17,072 bases of DNA from Chloroflexota bacterium (lineage in GTDB: Bacteria > Chloroflexota > Anaerolineae > Promineifilales > Promineifilaceae): positions 1 to 17,072 of the forward strand of contig QQUD01000167.1 of NCBI GenBank assembly GCA_008501785.1. The letters are read 5' to 3'. Made by a program: the position numbers and the translations under genes. The notes beneath the pieces were generated by a model. That model had not been told where the DNA came from, searched no databases, and saw only the letters and a program-made list of their open reading frames with translations. Of this stretch, positions 1 to 12,500 are shown one piece after another; positions within the stretch are counted from its first letter, which is position 1, and each line of letters starts with the position of its first letter.

Positions 1-211
1 GAATGGGCGGTTTATTGGTGGCGGCAGCGGGCGGGAAACGGCCGTTCTGACCTCTGGCAGCAAATTTGATGTTTTTTTACTTTTCAAACTGGAAAAAACT
101 TGCCTACATTTCAGGGGTTTGTGTTTGATCTTTTTCTATAGTCGTTATGCGAAGCTCTGCCCCGCACTGCTTTTCCCCTTCTTGTGGGACCTCAACGACG
201 CTTTTTCATTG

Positions 212-230
212 GTACTACTGCCATTAGTAC
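212..230. repeat. Short inverted repeat GTACTA / TAGTAC
   Basis: The arms at 212-217 and 225-230 are perfect reverse complements around a 7-base loop CTGCCAT, and TTTT follows at 237-240. It could be a weak hairpin or a terminator for an upstream gene, but the stem is only six pairs and the T-run is short. Functional meaning is uncertain. Confidence 0.3.
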
Positions 231-287
231 TACCACTTTTATCCCAAAGACAAATTGCCTTCCTCAGGGTACCCTAATAATCACGTT

Positions 288-305
288 TATAAAATATTTT
301 TTATA
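288..305. repeat. AT-only 7 bp inverted repeat in an AT-rich patch
   Basis: TATAAAA (288-294) and TTTTATA (299-305) flank TATT. The patch from about 286 to 307 is the most AT-rich stretch of the leader and includes the -10-like TATAGT at 302-307. It may mark the promoter region, but no matching -35 was seen, so this remains a guess. Confidence 0.25.
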
Positions 306-388
306 GTAACGACAACACATCGTTCCCAACAATCTAGCAACTATCCTGCACAGTTAATTGATCAGGATTCAAAATACGAAGAGCCAGT

Positions 389-412
389 CAGCAAAATTCT
401 TGAATTTTGCTG
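389..412. promoter_or_regulatory. Perfect 11 bp inverted repeat with a 2 bp spacer, in the leader
   Basis: The left arm CAGCAAAATTC (389-399) and right arm GAATTTTGCTG (402-412) are exact reverse complements, separated by TT. It ends 76 bases before the start codon. A two-base loop is tight for an RNA hairpin, although the inner AT pairs could open to leave an eight-pair stem. A dyad-symmetric operator for a dimeric regulator is equally possible. No run of T follows, so it is not an intrinsic terminator. Confidence 0.6.
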
Positions 413-478
413 GTTGCAGTTTACGGTTCTGGAAGTTCCATCTAAGCAGTATCCAGGGTGGGGGTAATTCCATCAGGT

Positions 479-482
479 AGGA
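479..482 (+). promoter_or_regulatory. Shine-Dalgarno-like site for the giant gene
   Basis: AGGA lies six bases before the ATG at 489, inside the stretch AGGTAGGAAACAAA. The spacing is right for ribosome binding. It supports 489 as the start, as does the signal peptide that begins exactly there. Confidence 0.7.
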
Positions 483-488
483 AACAAA

Positions 489-587
489 ATGAATATTAAA
501 ACCAGGCGTTTTTTGACCTCCTTGTTTGTTGGGTTGGGCATGATTTGGGCATTAATGGGATTATTTACAATTTCGCCTACTCAAGCG
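489..587 (+). other. Sec-type signal peptide (residues 1-33)
   Basis: A basic start MNIKTRR is followed by a hydrophobic core FLTSLFVGLGMIWALMGLFTI and a polar end SPTQA. The most likely cleavage is after A33, with T31 at -3 and A33 at -1. No lipobox cysteine is present: the first Cys is at residue 38. This directs the chain out of the cytoplasm. Confidence 0.88.
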
Positions 588-3500
588 CAAGAAATAACCT
601 GTGATACCGAGAATCTATTTACTAAATTCTTGTCCCAATGTGACACAGAAACAGGTAATTTAGAGGAAGCCCCTGAAACAGAATCGCTGTGGCTGCAAAA
701 TCTCGTTGCCGACGAAGCACCTCCCCCAGCTCAAAACCTCGATGAAGCATATCAGCGTGTTTTAGACGCTGGCGCGTATGACTTTTCATCAGTTATCCAA
801 CAGACACTGGTGCCTCGCGCCATCCCCGAGATGATTGGCGAAACAAACCACAATCTCAATATGTATTTGGATGGTGAAGTGGAACTGCCAGGAAACGGCC
901 GTTTGCGATTAAGCGTTGAAGGTGCTGGGCTAGACCCCACCCCCGTCATGCTCGTCCATGAAAATGGCTCCTCTTTCATGATGAAAGAGAATGAGCAAAT
1001 TCCTATCGAAAACCCCGTTGGATTTGCTGCGCCCACAGGTGATTATTTAAGCTATTTGGCGGCTGCCGAAAATGTGCAACCGTGTGACATCACCCAAGCC
1101 CCATTGCCAGATGCCACCACCTGCTACACCTTTGATATTAATGGCGAACACTTCGCAGAATTTACGCGCATTCAGATGCAAAAACAGATGCAGGCGAATG
1201 GCACCTTACATCCCAATTCCAATCTGGAACCCTCGCTCATGTTGTCAAATATGGTTGGCAGCGGCAAGATTTGGATTGATGCTAATGGGCTACCACTTCG
1301 GCAAAAGGTGGATCTCGACTTTACCGAGTTGAGTGATCTGTATGACGCCCGCGTCAGCATGGTCACGGATTATGAATTTGATGAAACGGCCGTTCAAACC
1401 GTAATTGCCGCACAAACACCCGTTAAGTCACTTTTGAGTTGGGATAGAACGGCGCTCAATCGTCTCGGTACAGCCGTAAATGCAGCCGTGCCCAATGCGG
1501 TTATCCTCTTATTTTTTGTGGTAAGTGTTTTACTGCTGATCGCCTTGCGCCGCCGTCGTTGGATGTATACCTTTGTTGCCGTTGCGATTATCTTGATTAT
1601 GCTCACCACGCCCATGCTGCAAGTTGTCAGCTACACACGCTTCTATACGCGTCAAGCCGCCTTTGCTGCCTCGAAAGAGTCGCTTATCGAAACATTAGCT
1701 GTTTCAGATACCGTCGATGCTGTCGAAATGGAAACCAACACAGAAATGGCCGTATCGCAGCAAGATATTGCACCTGCTGCTGTGGTACCTTACGAACCCA
1801 GCTCTTATTGTGGCTTGGGTGGAAATTCAGACCGTGATGGTGATGGCCTGGCCGACGATACAGAGCACTGCTTAGGCACTGATCCAAACAATCCGGATAG
1901 CGATGGCGACCTGATCATGGACAGTGATGAAGTGCAGGGTTTTGTTTATGGCCAAACGGTAAGCCGTACCTGGTACACCGACCCGCTAAACCCTGATTCC
2001 AACAATGATGGCCTGGATGATGGTTCTGAATGGATGACTGTTGAAGGAGGAAGTTTGGGAACGGCCGTTTCCTGGGACATTGACAAGGACGGCGTGCCCA
2101 ATGTATGGGACGAGGACGATGATGGAGACAGCGTAAGTGACCGCATAGACCTCTCCCCAGGGTCACGCACTCAATACATTTCCAATACCACCTCTATTTC
2201 CAATACAGGCGGAGTTACCACTTCCACGAGCATCACAAATCCATTTTCTTTCACCATCAATGACAGCTACGATGGCTACATTTACGTTACCCTGCAAGTG
2301 CAGCCCAGTGATCTCACATACCTTCAATATGCATCCGGTTATTTAGATTGGCCCTATGATAAAGAAGGCCACATCCAAGACCGCGATGGGTCCGTAAACG
2401 ATATTCGGATTGTACCCATGCTTGCGGTAGACATGAATAAGTGGCCAGATAGTGAACTGGCTGAAGAGTATTATGTCAATCCTATGAAGGTAGATGATGA
2501 TGGTGACAATTTCCGGGAAGTACTCATACCCTTGAATGTATTAGAAAATGGTGGCCGTGTGGAAGCGCTTTCTGCACACATGGCTTATGGCCCTGAAACA
2601 TTGAAGGATTTAGACGATGCCGGTATTCAATGGCGCAATGCCCGCATATTGTGGCTGGTCCAGGCCAACAATGATAGTGAAAATGACAACGGCGACGTGA
2701 CTACCAAATCATCTGTGGTACACACCTACACGGAACCCGCTTTTCGGATTACCGGTTGGCAAGTTACCAAGAGCGGTCAATTCCGCAGCGCGATTTTAGG
2801 AACACCAGATTTTCCTGATGATGATCGCCATCTCTTCCAATTAATGTTTGGTCTAAGCGCGTCCTTCCTCTCTTACAAAGACCCTGATCTGGATGAGATT
2901 AAAGCCCGTTTTTCTGGGGCAAACACACCTATTGAACAAAAATGGGGCATTACCACAACCGTCGCAGTTGATTTGCCCGCGTCATCTTCCGCACATTTTG
3001 ATGAAGGGCTTAAAGGCCTAGACGACCAAATCGAAACATTTCTAGCTGAGCATTATACGTGGGATACGCCGAATGCTGTGATTGTGGCTACAGAATCTGA
3101 TTTAGGTGCGTATACACAGGATTTCTTAGATGAATTTGAACCCTCTATTTCCACGATGGGCGTTGATCTAGACGATATCAGCATGGGTAAGCAGCGTACC
3201 CTTAATTTGCAAATGCGGGATCGCTGGAAGGCATTTGATGAGGGTGAGGTCGCTGAAGCCTTGTTTGATCGCCTGCCATTAGCTGTTGATGATGCCCTGG
3301 TGGAACTGCAAGATCAATATCCGGCACTGACAGCCAGCGACCTCTTTGCCTTGTCCATGTCACTTTACATGACGTGGCATGGTGGACGCTCGCGGCTATT
3401 GAACATTGACGGTTTGGCAAGCGAAATACAAAGTCGCCCTGATACAGACATCCACAAACAGCTCTTTACCGAACCTCGAGATCGCCATAATGATCCGGCA

Positions 3501-6500
3501 AACATCAACACATTGCCGGGTTATCTAGTTGAGGTGGGGCATTTTGGCAAAGTTGGTGGGGGATTCTTATTTAAAGACTCAGGTGTATACACCTGGCAAT
3601 ATTTTCAAGCCAACAAACAGACCGCTGCTATCATCGGCTTTACCCAAGCCTCAACCTATCTTGTTGAACTGACATCCAGATTTTTGCAATCAGAATTGAA
3701 AGATGCAACATCATTTGAAGGTGCAGATTGGCACAAGAAAAAGAGTGTCCAGCTTAAGGCCCGGGTAAAGCTTAAGGTTAAGACGAATTTCATCAAGGGT
3801 CGTGTATTTCAATCTGCGTATAAAGGCATCTCAAACTTGCTCGGTGTGGCGGATACCTCTGCTGGCTTAAAAAGCACTGGGAAACTCGCAAAACTATTTA
3901 CTAAAATAAAAACTTCATCCGTTGCCGTGAAACTAGCCAAAGTTACGAAGGTAATTTCAAAAATAGCGAAAAGGATAGGTGCCTTTCTGGGGGTAGGATT
4001 ATTTGTCCTTGATATTGTCATTACCCTTGTGACATTTTTTATGGAAGGCGATTACTCAAGTGAGGCGATAGGTATGCTGGTAGCGACGATAGCCGTCTCT
4101 ATTGCGCTATACCTGATCGGTTTGACACATCCTGTCGGGGCCGTTGCGGTTGCTTTAGTTGGCCTTGTTGATCTCTTCTTGTATCTTTTTGGTGTTGATT
4201 TCTCAGTTACCGGTGCGGTGGCTAAATGGTTGTATGATGCATTTAAAGGACCGGATTATTCAGCGACTGAAGTTGGAGAGTTTGATTTCAAGGATTATGA
4301 TGTCTTCCTGCGTGATCCAGAAATGGGGTTCGTTGTCGGTAATCGTTTGACAATAACATCAACCTTTGCAGGTCATGTTGAAGTTGTTCTCCGAAAAAGA
4401 TCACCAATTAACCCATCGAAAACCTATATAGCCGAAAACGGATGGATTTGTGGTAGATTTGAAAATAAAGTAGAAAATTTAACTAAATCTATCATCCAAA
4501 CTTCCTGCCCAAATACCAAAGCCGAAGTCACCACATCAGGCAATCTGATCACGTATACAAACCAAATGTCGATGACTGTCATTTTCAACGAAGGCAATGT
4601 TAACCAGGCTATTTCATTTGTTGAGACGGTTGATGCGCAAACCTTGCGCTGGAGTAAAGCTCTGAGAAGAGATTGTAGAAAAGCAATTAAGAAGCGGTAT
4701 TGTTATGAATTAGATAAAGAATCTATTGTCAGTTATCCAGATAAACTTCCTGAGGAAAATCAATGGGAACCGACGACTTTCTATGTGGATTTGCTTCCGA
4801 AAACTGTACAAGAATTATGGTTCTTTTCTGACATTATCAACCATGATCCAGATGGGGATGGAATGTCATCAAGGAATGAAATCAATGAGCTATTTGGCTC
4901 CCAAACATATGGCATTATGAGCGATGATCTTACACCTTTCGCGGTTGGCACATTAAAGTATCGATCAATTGATGTATTGTTAACGCAATGGGATAAGCAC
5001 GAAACCCATTCCACGATCACTGCTTGGTGTTCGAATAATCCTGATTATGCCTCGATGTGTAATACAAACGAAAAACCCATCTGGCTTAATTGGGACCGTG
5101 ATGGTGATGGTCTGTCTGATGGGTTTGAATTTGACAATATTGGCCTATTGGGCACAGACAACAACGATGCTGATACAGACAACGATGGTTTAAATGATGG
5201 ATTTGAATATCGTATGGGAACACGCATTGATGCGCCCGATTCTGATATGGATGGCTTGCTTGATAATGAAGAGGTGTTTTATAAAGACACAAATGGAGAT
5301 TGGCAGGGTGGATGGGATATGGTTGTAGAGAAATATGGCGCGGTGGGGCAATACGGCCGTTTCACCACCACCGTCCACATTTTCCCCAACCCCACGCTCG
5401 CTGATACAGATTTAGACGGCTTGAGCGACAAAGTCGAGCAAGAAAACGTCACCAGCCCCTATGGCTTCAATCGTGCCCCGCGAGTCACCTTAGAAGGGTC
5501 TCCCTATGCTGAAAGTCCGGCGGGGTTAAGTGCAGTTTACATCAAAGCTGGCGAAGAAATTTCATTTACAGCAACGGTAGAAGCATTTGAGCCAATTAGC
5601 GTCGCCTCTACATTAGAGCTAACTGTACCCTGGTCGCTGCTGTCCGCTGCACAATTTGACAAGATGCATGGGAACAGCGCCCCCAACAACACTGGCCAGC
5701 CCGCTTACCCGGCCTGGTCATTTGCAAAAGACCCCTTGCTTCCCGAAGAATCTTCCTACACCATCGCCACCGCACAAACGGCAAATTTATCACAGTCAAT
5801 GACCGGCACCGCCCAAATACGCCTGCCCATGAAGCCTGCTGGCTGGCTGCCGGTCGGCGTCGGTGCAGGGTCAGATAGTTTTAGCGCTACTATCTATGCA
5901 ATGGCTGAAGACCCAGATGATCATACGCTCTATGCTGGCGGCCAATTCGATAAAGCTGGCGGTCGTTCAGCCGACGGTATCGCCCGTTGGAATGGCAGTA
6001 GTTGGGGAACAGTAGGCTTTGGCATAGACGGCACTGTTTATGCCATCGTCATTGCGCCAAACGGAGATGTTTATGCAGGTGGTCATTTCTACGAGGCTGG
6101 CGGCAAAGATATAAGCTATATCGCCCGTTGGGATGGTACCCAATGGCATGCGCTTGGCAGCGGTGTGGACAGCTACGTTTATGCAATGGCGATGGATTCC
6201 AACGGTGATTTGTTTGTGGCCGGCGATTTCACCAAAGCGGGGGGGACAATCGTAAATTATGTCGCCAAGTGGGATGGCAGCAGTTGGTCTGCATTAGGCA
6301 GCGGCACAAACGAAACTGCCACAGCCATCGCTGTTGCTCAAAATGGCGACCTGATTGTGGGGGGGATGTTCACAAAAGCAGGCAATGTTTCCAGCCAGCG
6401 GATTGCGCGTTGGAATGGGTCAAGTTGGCTAGCAATGCCGGGCTTGTGGGCTGGCATGTACGAATCTGTCGGTGATATTGCCTTTGATCCTGAAAATGGT

Positions 6501-9500
6501 GACATTTATGCTGCTGGTAGTGCTGTAGATGTGAGTGGACAATCATCCCATTCCAATATAGCCCGTTGGACCGGCACGGCGTGGACTTTGTTGCCCGATA
6601 TTGCCAGCAATCCAGACAGCGGTCGCCAATATGCAAACACGTTGGCCTTTGGCCCAGATGGAAATTTGTATGCTGGTGGTTGGTGGGCTGAAACAACCTT
6701 AACCGAAGACCATTACTTTGCCCGCTGGGATGGCACTAATTGGGATACCGATCTTGGTGATTTTTCGGGATATGGTGTTTACTCGCTCCTCCCAGACGAA
6801 AACGGCATGTATGTCGGTGGAACATTTAGCCAGGTAGACGACACCACTTCTGAAAATGTAGCCTATTTCGCGATTGTAGATGGACAGGTACAAGAAAGTG
6901 AAGTGACCGTTGTGGTCGATGCAGATAGCCCGCGATTGGGTTTGATTGAGCCACACTATGGTCAAATAATTGGCGGTGGCGTCACCGATTATGTGATAGG
7001 TGGATATACCCGTGAAGAAACGACATGGGTGACAGAAGTAGAGATTGATTTACCCGTTATCGGGTCCACCACTCTCACCCGCAGCCAAAGCCTAAGCCCG
7101 TGGGCGTATACCTGGAACTTGCCTGCGGATGGTGTTTATAATCTTGCGGCACGCACAACAGACTTTGTGGGCAATGTGTCTTCAGACGACAATGGACATG
7201 TCATGATTGACAACACACCGGCATCGGTGACGGTCAATTTGAGTGATGGAGCTGTGTATGGTCCGCCGGAAAACAGCGGCGTGATCACAATTACACTCGA
7301 TGGCACGGCAAGCGACAACCTTTCTGGTCTGACTCGTGTGCAAATTAGCACCGATGGTGGGCCGTGGCGCGAAGTGTGGACATTAGCTACCGCCACCGTG
7401 ACCAATTCCACCACTACTACATTTTCACCCACATTCCATGATCGTATGACTGGTGCGACTTGGGAGGCTGTGTGGACATTGCCGAATGTTGAATCTGTGC
7501 AAGGGTATCACAGCATACGCGTGCGAGCGTTTGACGAGGCTAGCAACTGGCCAACCATCCTCGAACGCACCATCATTGTGGATGTGATTCCACCTACAGA
7601 TGAGCTTTTGAATCGTGCCTATCTGCACGACTTCCCGCATGTGACTACCAATGAAGCACACACGTTCTACGGTGTGGTCAATGATGTGGGCAATGTGCCA
7701 GAACCATCCCGCCCGACTGAACTGGTTGGTGATTTGGACAGTGTTGAAGATGCGACCATATGGTTAGGTCTTTCCGACATTGCGGAAAATGATGCCGGTG
7801 TGACGGTGGATTGGATTGGTGATTTTAATGGTGACCGGCGTGCCGATTTGCTGGTTGGTCTGCCGTCTGCGGCAAATGGAGCGGGAGAAGTGATGGTGGT
7901 ATACGGCCGTTCTGGAGACTGGCCCGTACCCGACGCTCACGAAATGCTCGCCAGCAGCACCACTTCATTTGTGGGTACGGCTGGCGCTGGCATTGGTGCG
8001 CAAGCGCTCTCTGCTGGTGATGTCAATGGCGACGGAATAGCCGATTTGCTCATTGGAGATCCTAATAACAATCGAGTCTTCCTTATTTTTGGACAGACAC
8101 GTTCACTTGGGCGAGATATTTTACTTAACAGCCCACATGGTGGTGCGCGCGTTGTTTTATTGCCGCCTGATGGCGAGCAAATTGGACAATATATCGGGGC
8201 CGCCGGTGATGTCAATGGTGACGGCTATGCCGACATGCTCATTGGCGCAACAGGTTCTACAGACAAGGTTTATCTACTCTTGGGAGAATCGCACCCATGG
8301 TTCGAAAATGTAAAAGTTGATACCAATGCTGCCGTGCAGGTGGTCAATATCGAAGCGGCAACACTCACTGGTGTGGGTGATTTAGATGGCGACTTTAACG
8401 ATGAATTTGTTCTTGGTGCAGGCAATAACCTTTATCTTTTTGAAGGGAAAGCAAGTTATGCACCCAAAGCGGGCCTCGCATTGATGTTGAGCAACGCAAC
8501 CCATACATTTGCCAGCAGCGATGCCACACCAACAGCCGCTGCACTTGGTGATGTCAACGAAGACAATCTGGGAGATTTCATCTACAGCAATGGTGGCAGC
8601 CAACAGCTTGTGTTTGGTGATGGCACCCTCGACGGTTCATGGACAACCCAAACATTCAACTACGGCAGCGGCTTTTTAGCTGGCCCTGGTGATGTGGACA
8701 ATGATGGCCGTGCCGACATCCTCATTGGCGGCGGCGGCAATGCCTACCTCGTTTTAGGCAGCGATCTGGGATCGGCCGAATCGACAATTAGCGGGGTGGC
8801 GATGGCTGCTTCTGCCCCTAATGCTGCCGGAGCAGACTTGAACAGCGATGGATCGTCAGACTTGTTGCTCGTTCCTGCTGCGCCTGATGGCGCTGCCAAT
8901 GGTGCGGCTTCGACAACGTTGGCAGACTTGCCGCCCGCATGGGTGCCACGTGTTGCCGAGCAAAACTTGGATACTTTTGTGGGTGCTACAACCTTCCCCG
9001 ATTATCCTGGGGCTGATGCGTATGTGAATGATGATGGGGTTTGTTACGGCCGTTCCCCCTGCTACACAACCATTCAAGATGCTATCGATAACAGCATTAC
9101 CAACGATTTGATCATCATACAGCCCGGTGTCTACAGTAGTTTCACCGTCAGCAATAAAAATTACCTTACTATTCAGGGCATGAACGCCGATGCCGTATTT
9201 ATCGACGGAGCTGGTGGCAGCTATGCTGCACAAATCATCAATTCACTTGATGTACAACTTAAACACATGACCTTGCGCAACGCCGACTACGGTGTGCGCC
9301 TCGAAGATGCAGGCATTTACGGTCATCTAACGATGAGCAACCGCACCAGCCTGGACCACCTCCTCATCTACGATGTCAATACACACGATATTTACATGTC
9401 TCGCTCCAGCACGGTTAGCGTCACCCACAGCACATTAGTCGCCAACAGCAACCATGTGGGCATCTTCGGTGACGTAGATTTTCGTGTCACGACGGGTTGG

Positions 9501-12500
9501 AGCAGTGCAGGTACAACGCCGTGGGCCATTGATGATGGCGGTGGTGCAACCGCGATTAGCGACACCGTCTACGTTTGGATTGGAAACGGCGGCGGTGGTT
9601 TTAGCTTCAAAGATATGTCCACAGGTAGTGGTTGGTCCACGCCTTGGGGGCCTCCCGGAAAATTAGAGCCAGACAGCGTGATGGCAGCGGGCAGCGATGG
9701 TCAGATTTACGCCATTGGTGCGCCCGATTGGAATACAATTAGTGCTCCGCCAGACCAAATTGATGGCATGGTTGTTCATCCAAACAATGAGCACATTTAT
9801 GCAGCCCCACAATTAGGAAGCAGTTTTTATATATGGGATGGCAGCAGTTGGACAACACAGGGTGGTGCGCCTCATCAAAATTACACAGCCATTGCTATTG
9901 ATCCCACAAATGGGGACGTGTATATGGGTGCGTTGGGTGGTGATGTTGTTAAATGGAATGGGAGCAATTGGACCACTATTCATACTTTTGTGGGTGGCAT
10001 CCACGATATAGTCCCAGATTCTCAGGGTGATATCTATATTTCCGGCGCTTTTGACGGTTATTTTGCCAAATGGGATGGCAGCACCATGACTATATTGGGG
10101 CAACCAGACGTTACCGGTGATGTAGAAGATATGATTATTGATCCAAATGACAATATCTACCTCGCCGGATATTTCGATTATACGTTCAATTCAGATGGCT
10201 ATTTACAAAAGTGGAGTACCAGCGGTAATGAGTGGCAATACATTAGCGATGGTGGCATCACCGATACGGTAAAAGCGTTGGCATACAATGAACGAACCAA
10301 TAAGCTGTATGCTTGTGGTGATTTCGCATCTTCCGATGTTGCTGTCTATGATGATGCTGGTAGTTGGACGTTCTTGCCCCCAATTGAAAGTGGCCCTAAT
10401 GGTTTTAACGAATGTCATGACTTAGATTATAGTGGGCAAATTTATGTGTCTGGTGAGTGGGATACCGGTGAACTCTATGATCAAGGCGGTGGCATATTTA
10501 CACACAAATTTATTTACCTTGCCCGATGGGATGATGTTGGAAACAAATGGGAGCCTCAGGGCGCAGGCGGCATTCGCGGTACGAATTATTGGGACTGGGT
10601 AGATGTAGAAGAGATTGTTGCTACCAATAAGGGGCTAATCTTTTCCGGGCAATTTGATTTCATAGGTGAAGATGAATTTAATCAAATGGCATCGGATGAT
10701 TTTGGTCAGATTCACTTCTTCCACGCCGTGTACAGTCCGACGGCAAACAGTTGGACGACGCTGCCACCCCCTCCAGCCATTGGGTCTGGTGCTAGCTACG
10801 GTGGTTCGGCTGATGGCAAAATGGCTTTAATCAGAGGTGGTGGGAGTAATACCACGTATTTCTATGACATTGCCTCGCAATCATGGGACAGCTTAGATAC
10901 GTTAGATGTGAATGTGACTGGCAGCGCGATGACGATGGGCAAAAATGAAAACCTGTATGCCATTGTCAATGGTGGTCAATTCTGCAGCAGTGGAGACGGC
11001 CGTTATTGGAGCTGTTCCGCCAATGGTGACATCGATGAAGGCACAATGGGAACCGTGTCTGATGGCGCTTCGCTGGCATACGATCCCGTGAAAGATACCT
11101 TCTATGCCTTCCCCGGTGGCAACAGCACCAACATGCTGCGCCACCGCGATGGCAGTTGGGAACTGCTCGATTCTGGAAACTTCACACCCCAACCGATACG
11201 TCCAGGTGGCGACCTCGTCTATATTCCTGGTGCTACAGAAAACAGCCTCTATGCTATTCCAGGGGGCAACAACAATGCATTTTGGCACTATCCACTGCCA
11301 GAGCCGAACAAGATCGGGTTTGAGCACAGTGCGATTGTGGCTCCTGCGACGGCGCAATGGCTCAATGTAGATGCATTCCCAGATGACTTTAATTATCGTA
11401 TGGGAGAAGGGAATATGTGGTTTGGCGGTACGGGCTGGACACCTGAGCAGCGGTATGCGCTGCCAGAAAGCGGCGCGGATCCGTTTCTGGATCAGACACG
11501 TGACCTGTATCGCATGGGCGAAGATGGATTTGCGATGGGTTATCACACCTACACCATGCCGGTGACGGCAACCACGACGGCGGGCATCCAGGATGCGATC
11601 AACAGCGGCGCGAATCGCGTGATTGTGAAGCCTGGTATTTATGAGGAATCGCTTTACCTTGTAAATGGCGTGGAGATTGTGGGTAGCAATCCTGATTGGG
11701 TGATTGTGCGGCCTCCGAATGGCAGCACATTGCCTCTTGTTCATGCAGAAGGTGTGGCTGGCACGAGCCTATCACGCATCACATTGGACGGGAAAGGCAG
11801 TGGTTTAAATGGGCTGGTGGTTACAGGGCGTGGACAGCACAACAGCTTGAGCCGCGTTTTGATTAAGGGAACGGAAACGGCCGTTCTCGTTGACGCAGCC
11901 GACAGTGATATTGAAATCGCCAACGCCACCATTGTGCAAAACAACAACGGGCTATCGGCCACCAATTGCGCATCAATTGATGTGCGCAATACGATTTTCG
12001 CTTATCAAACTGGGACCGGTCTTAGTCACGAAGGGTGTGCGGCAGTCAAATTGCACACCTATAACTTGTATTGGGCAAACAGTACAGATTTTGGCGGCAC
12101 AGCAGATGCTGGCGCAGCGGAACTGTTCTTAGACCCGAACTTTGTTGACCCATTTGATAATGATTATCGGACTTTGAACTACTCACCCGTCATTGATGCA
12201 GGCAATCCGACAGACCCGCCACCTCCGGGAGCGGGCAACCGTATTGACATTGGCTACATTGAGCAAGGTCGCGCTAACTTCTTTGTAGACGACGACTATT
12301 GTGAACTTTGTGAGAATGACGGTTTGAGCTGGGGCATCGACGCGTTTGACACGATTCAAGCGGGTTTGAATACGGCGCAGAACACCCTCACCACGCTCAG
12401 CCCCGGCATTGGCGAAGTGCCACAACTTATTGTGGGCGTGGGTCCGGGCACGTACAACGAGCAGTTGACGATTCCGAGCCATGTCATTTTGATGGGCAGC

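Larger units (their letters stand above)
1..488 (+). other. Leader and intergenic region upstream of the giant gene
   Basis: No convincing gene is present here. The first bases may be the tail of an upstream gene: one plus frame reads from base 1 to a TGA at 67-69 and ends in SDLWQQI. A second plus frame and one minus frame are also open there, so I do not call it. The stretch holds one copy of the iterated palindrome (37-46), an AT-rich patch with a 7 bp inverted repeat (288-305), a 6 bp inverted repeat (212-230) and the strong 11 bp dyad (389-412). No well-formed sigma-70 promoter was found. The best -10-like hexamer is TATAGT at 302-307, without a good -35 at the right distance. The 70-codon frame at 255-467 looks random. 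Confidence 0.7.

Noticed and set aside
1..69. Possible 3' end of an upstream gene ending in TGA at 67-69
   Set aside because: Another plus frame and one minus frame are also open across the same bases, and the segment is too short to decide.
71..99. GTTTTTT ... AAAAAAC inverted repeat as a terminator
   Set aside because: The stem is almost only A-T pairs with a 15-base loop and no GC-rich core, so it is not a convincing intrinsic terminator.
255..467. 70-codon plus-strand frame in the leader
   Set aside because: It uses a non-ATG start with no good ribosome site, has a composition like non-coding DNA, and spans the perfect dyad at 389-412.
1830..2153. Dockerin domain or true EF-hands
   Set aside because: The loops follow each other in short D-x-D-x-D-G repeats with D-P-x-x-P-D linkers, which fits thrombospondin type-3 repeats better than paired EF-hand helices.
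10902..11744. 280-codon open frame on the minus strand
   Set aside because: It is fully antisense to the giant gene. Its His/Arg/Ile-rich product has no recognisable domain, and its length is explained by the repetitive Gly/Asn/Thr-rich coding on the other strand.
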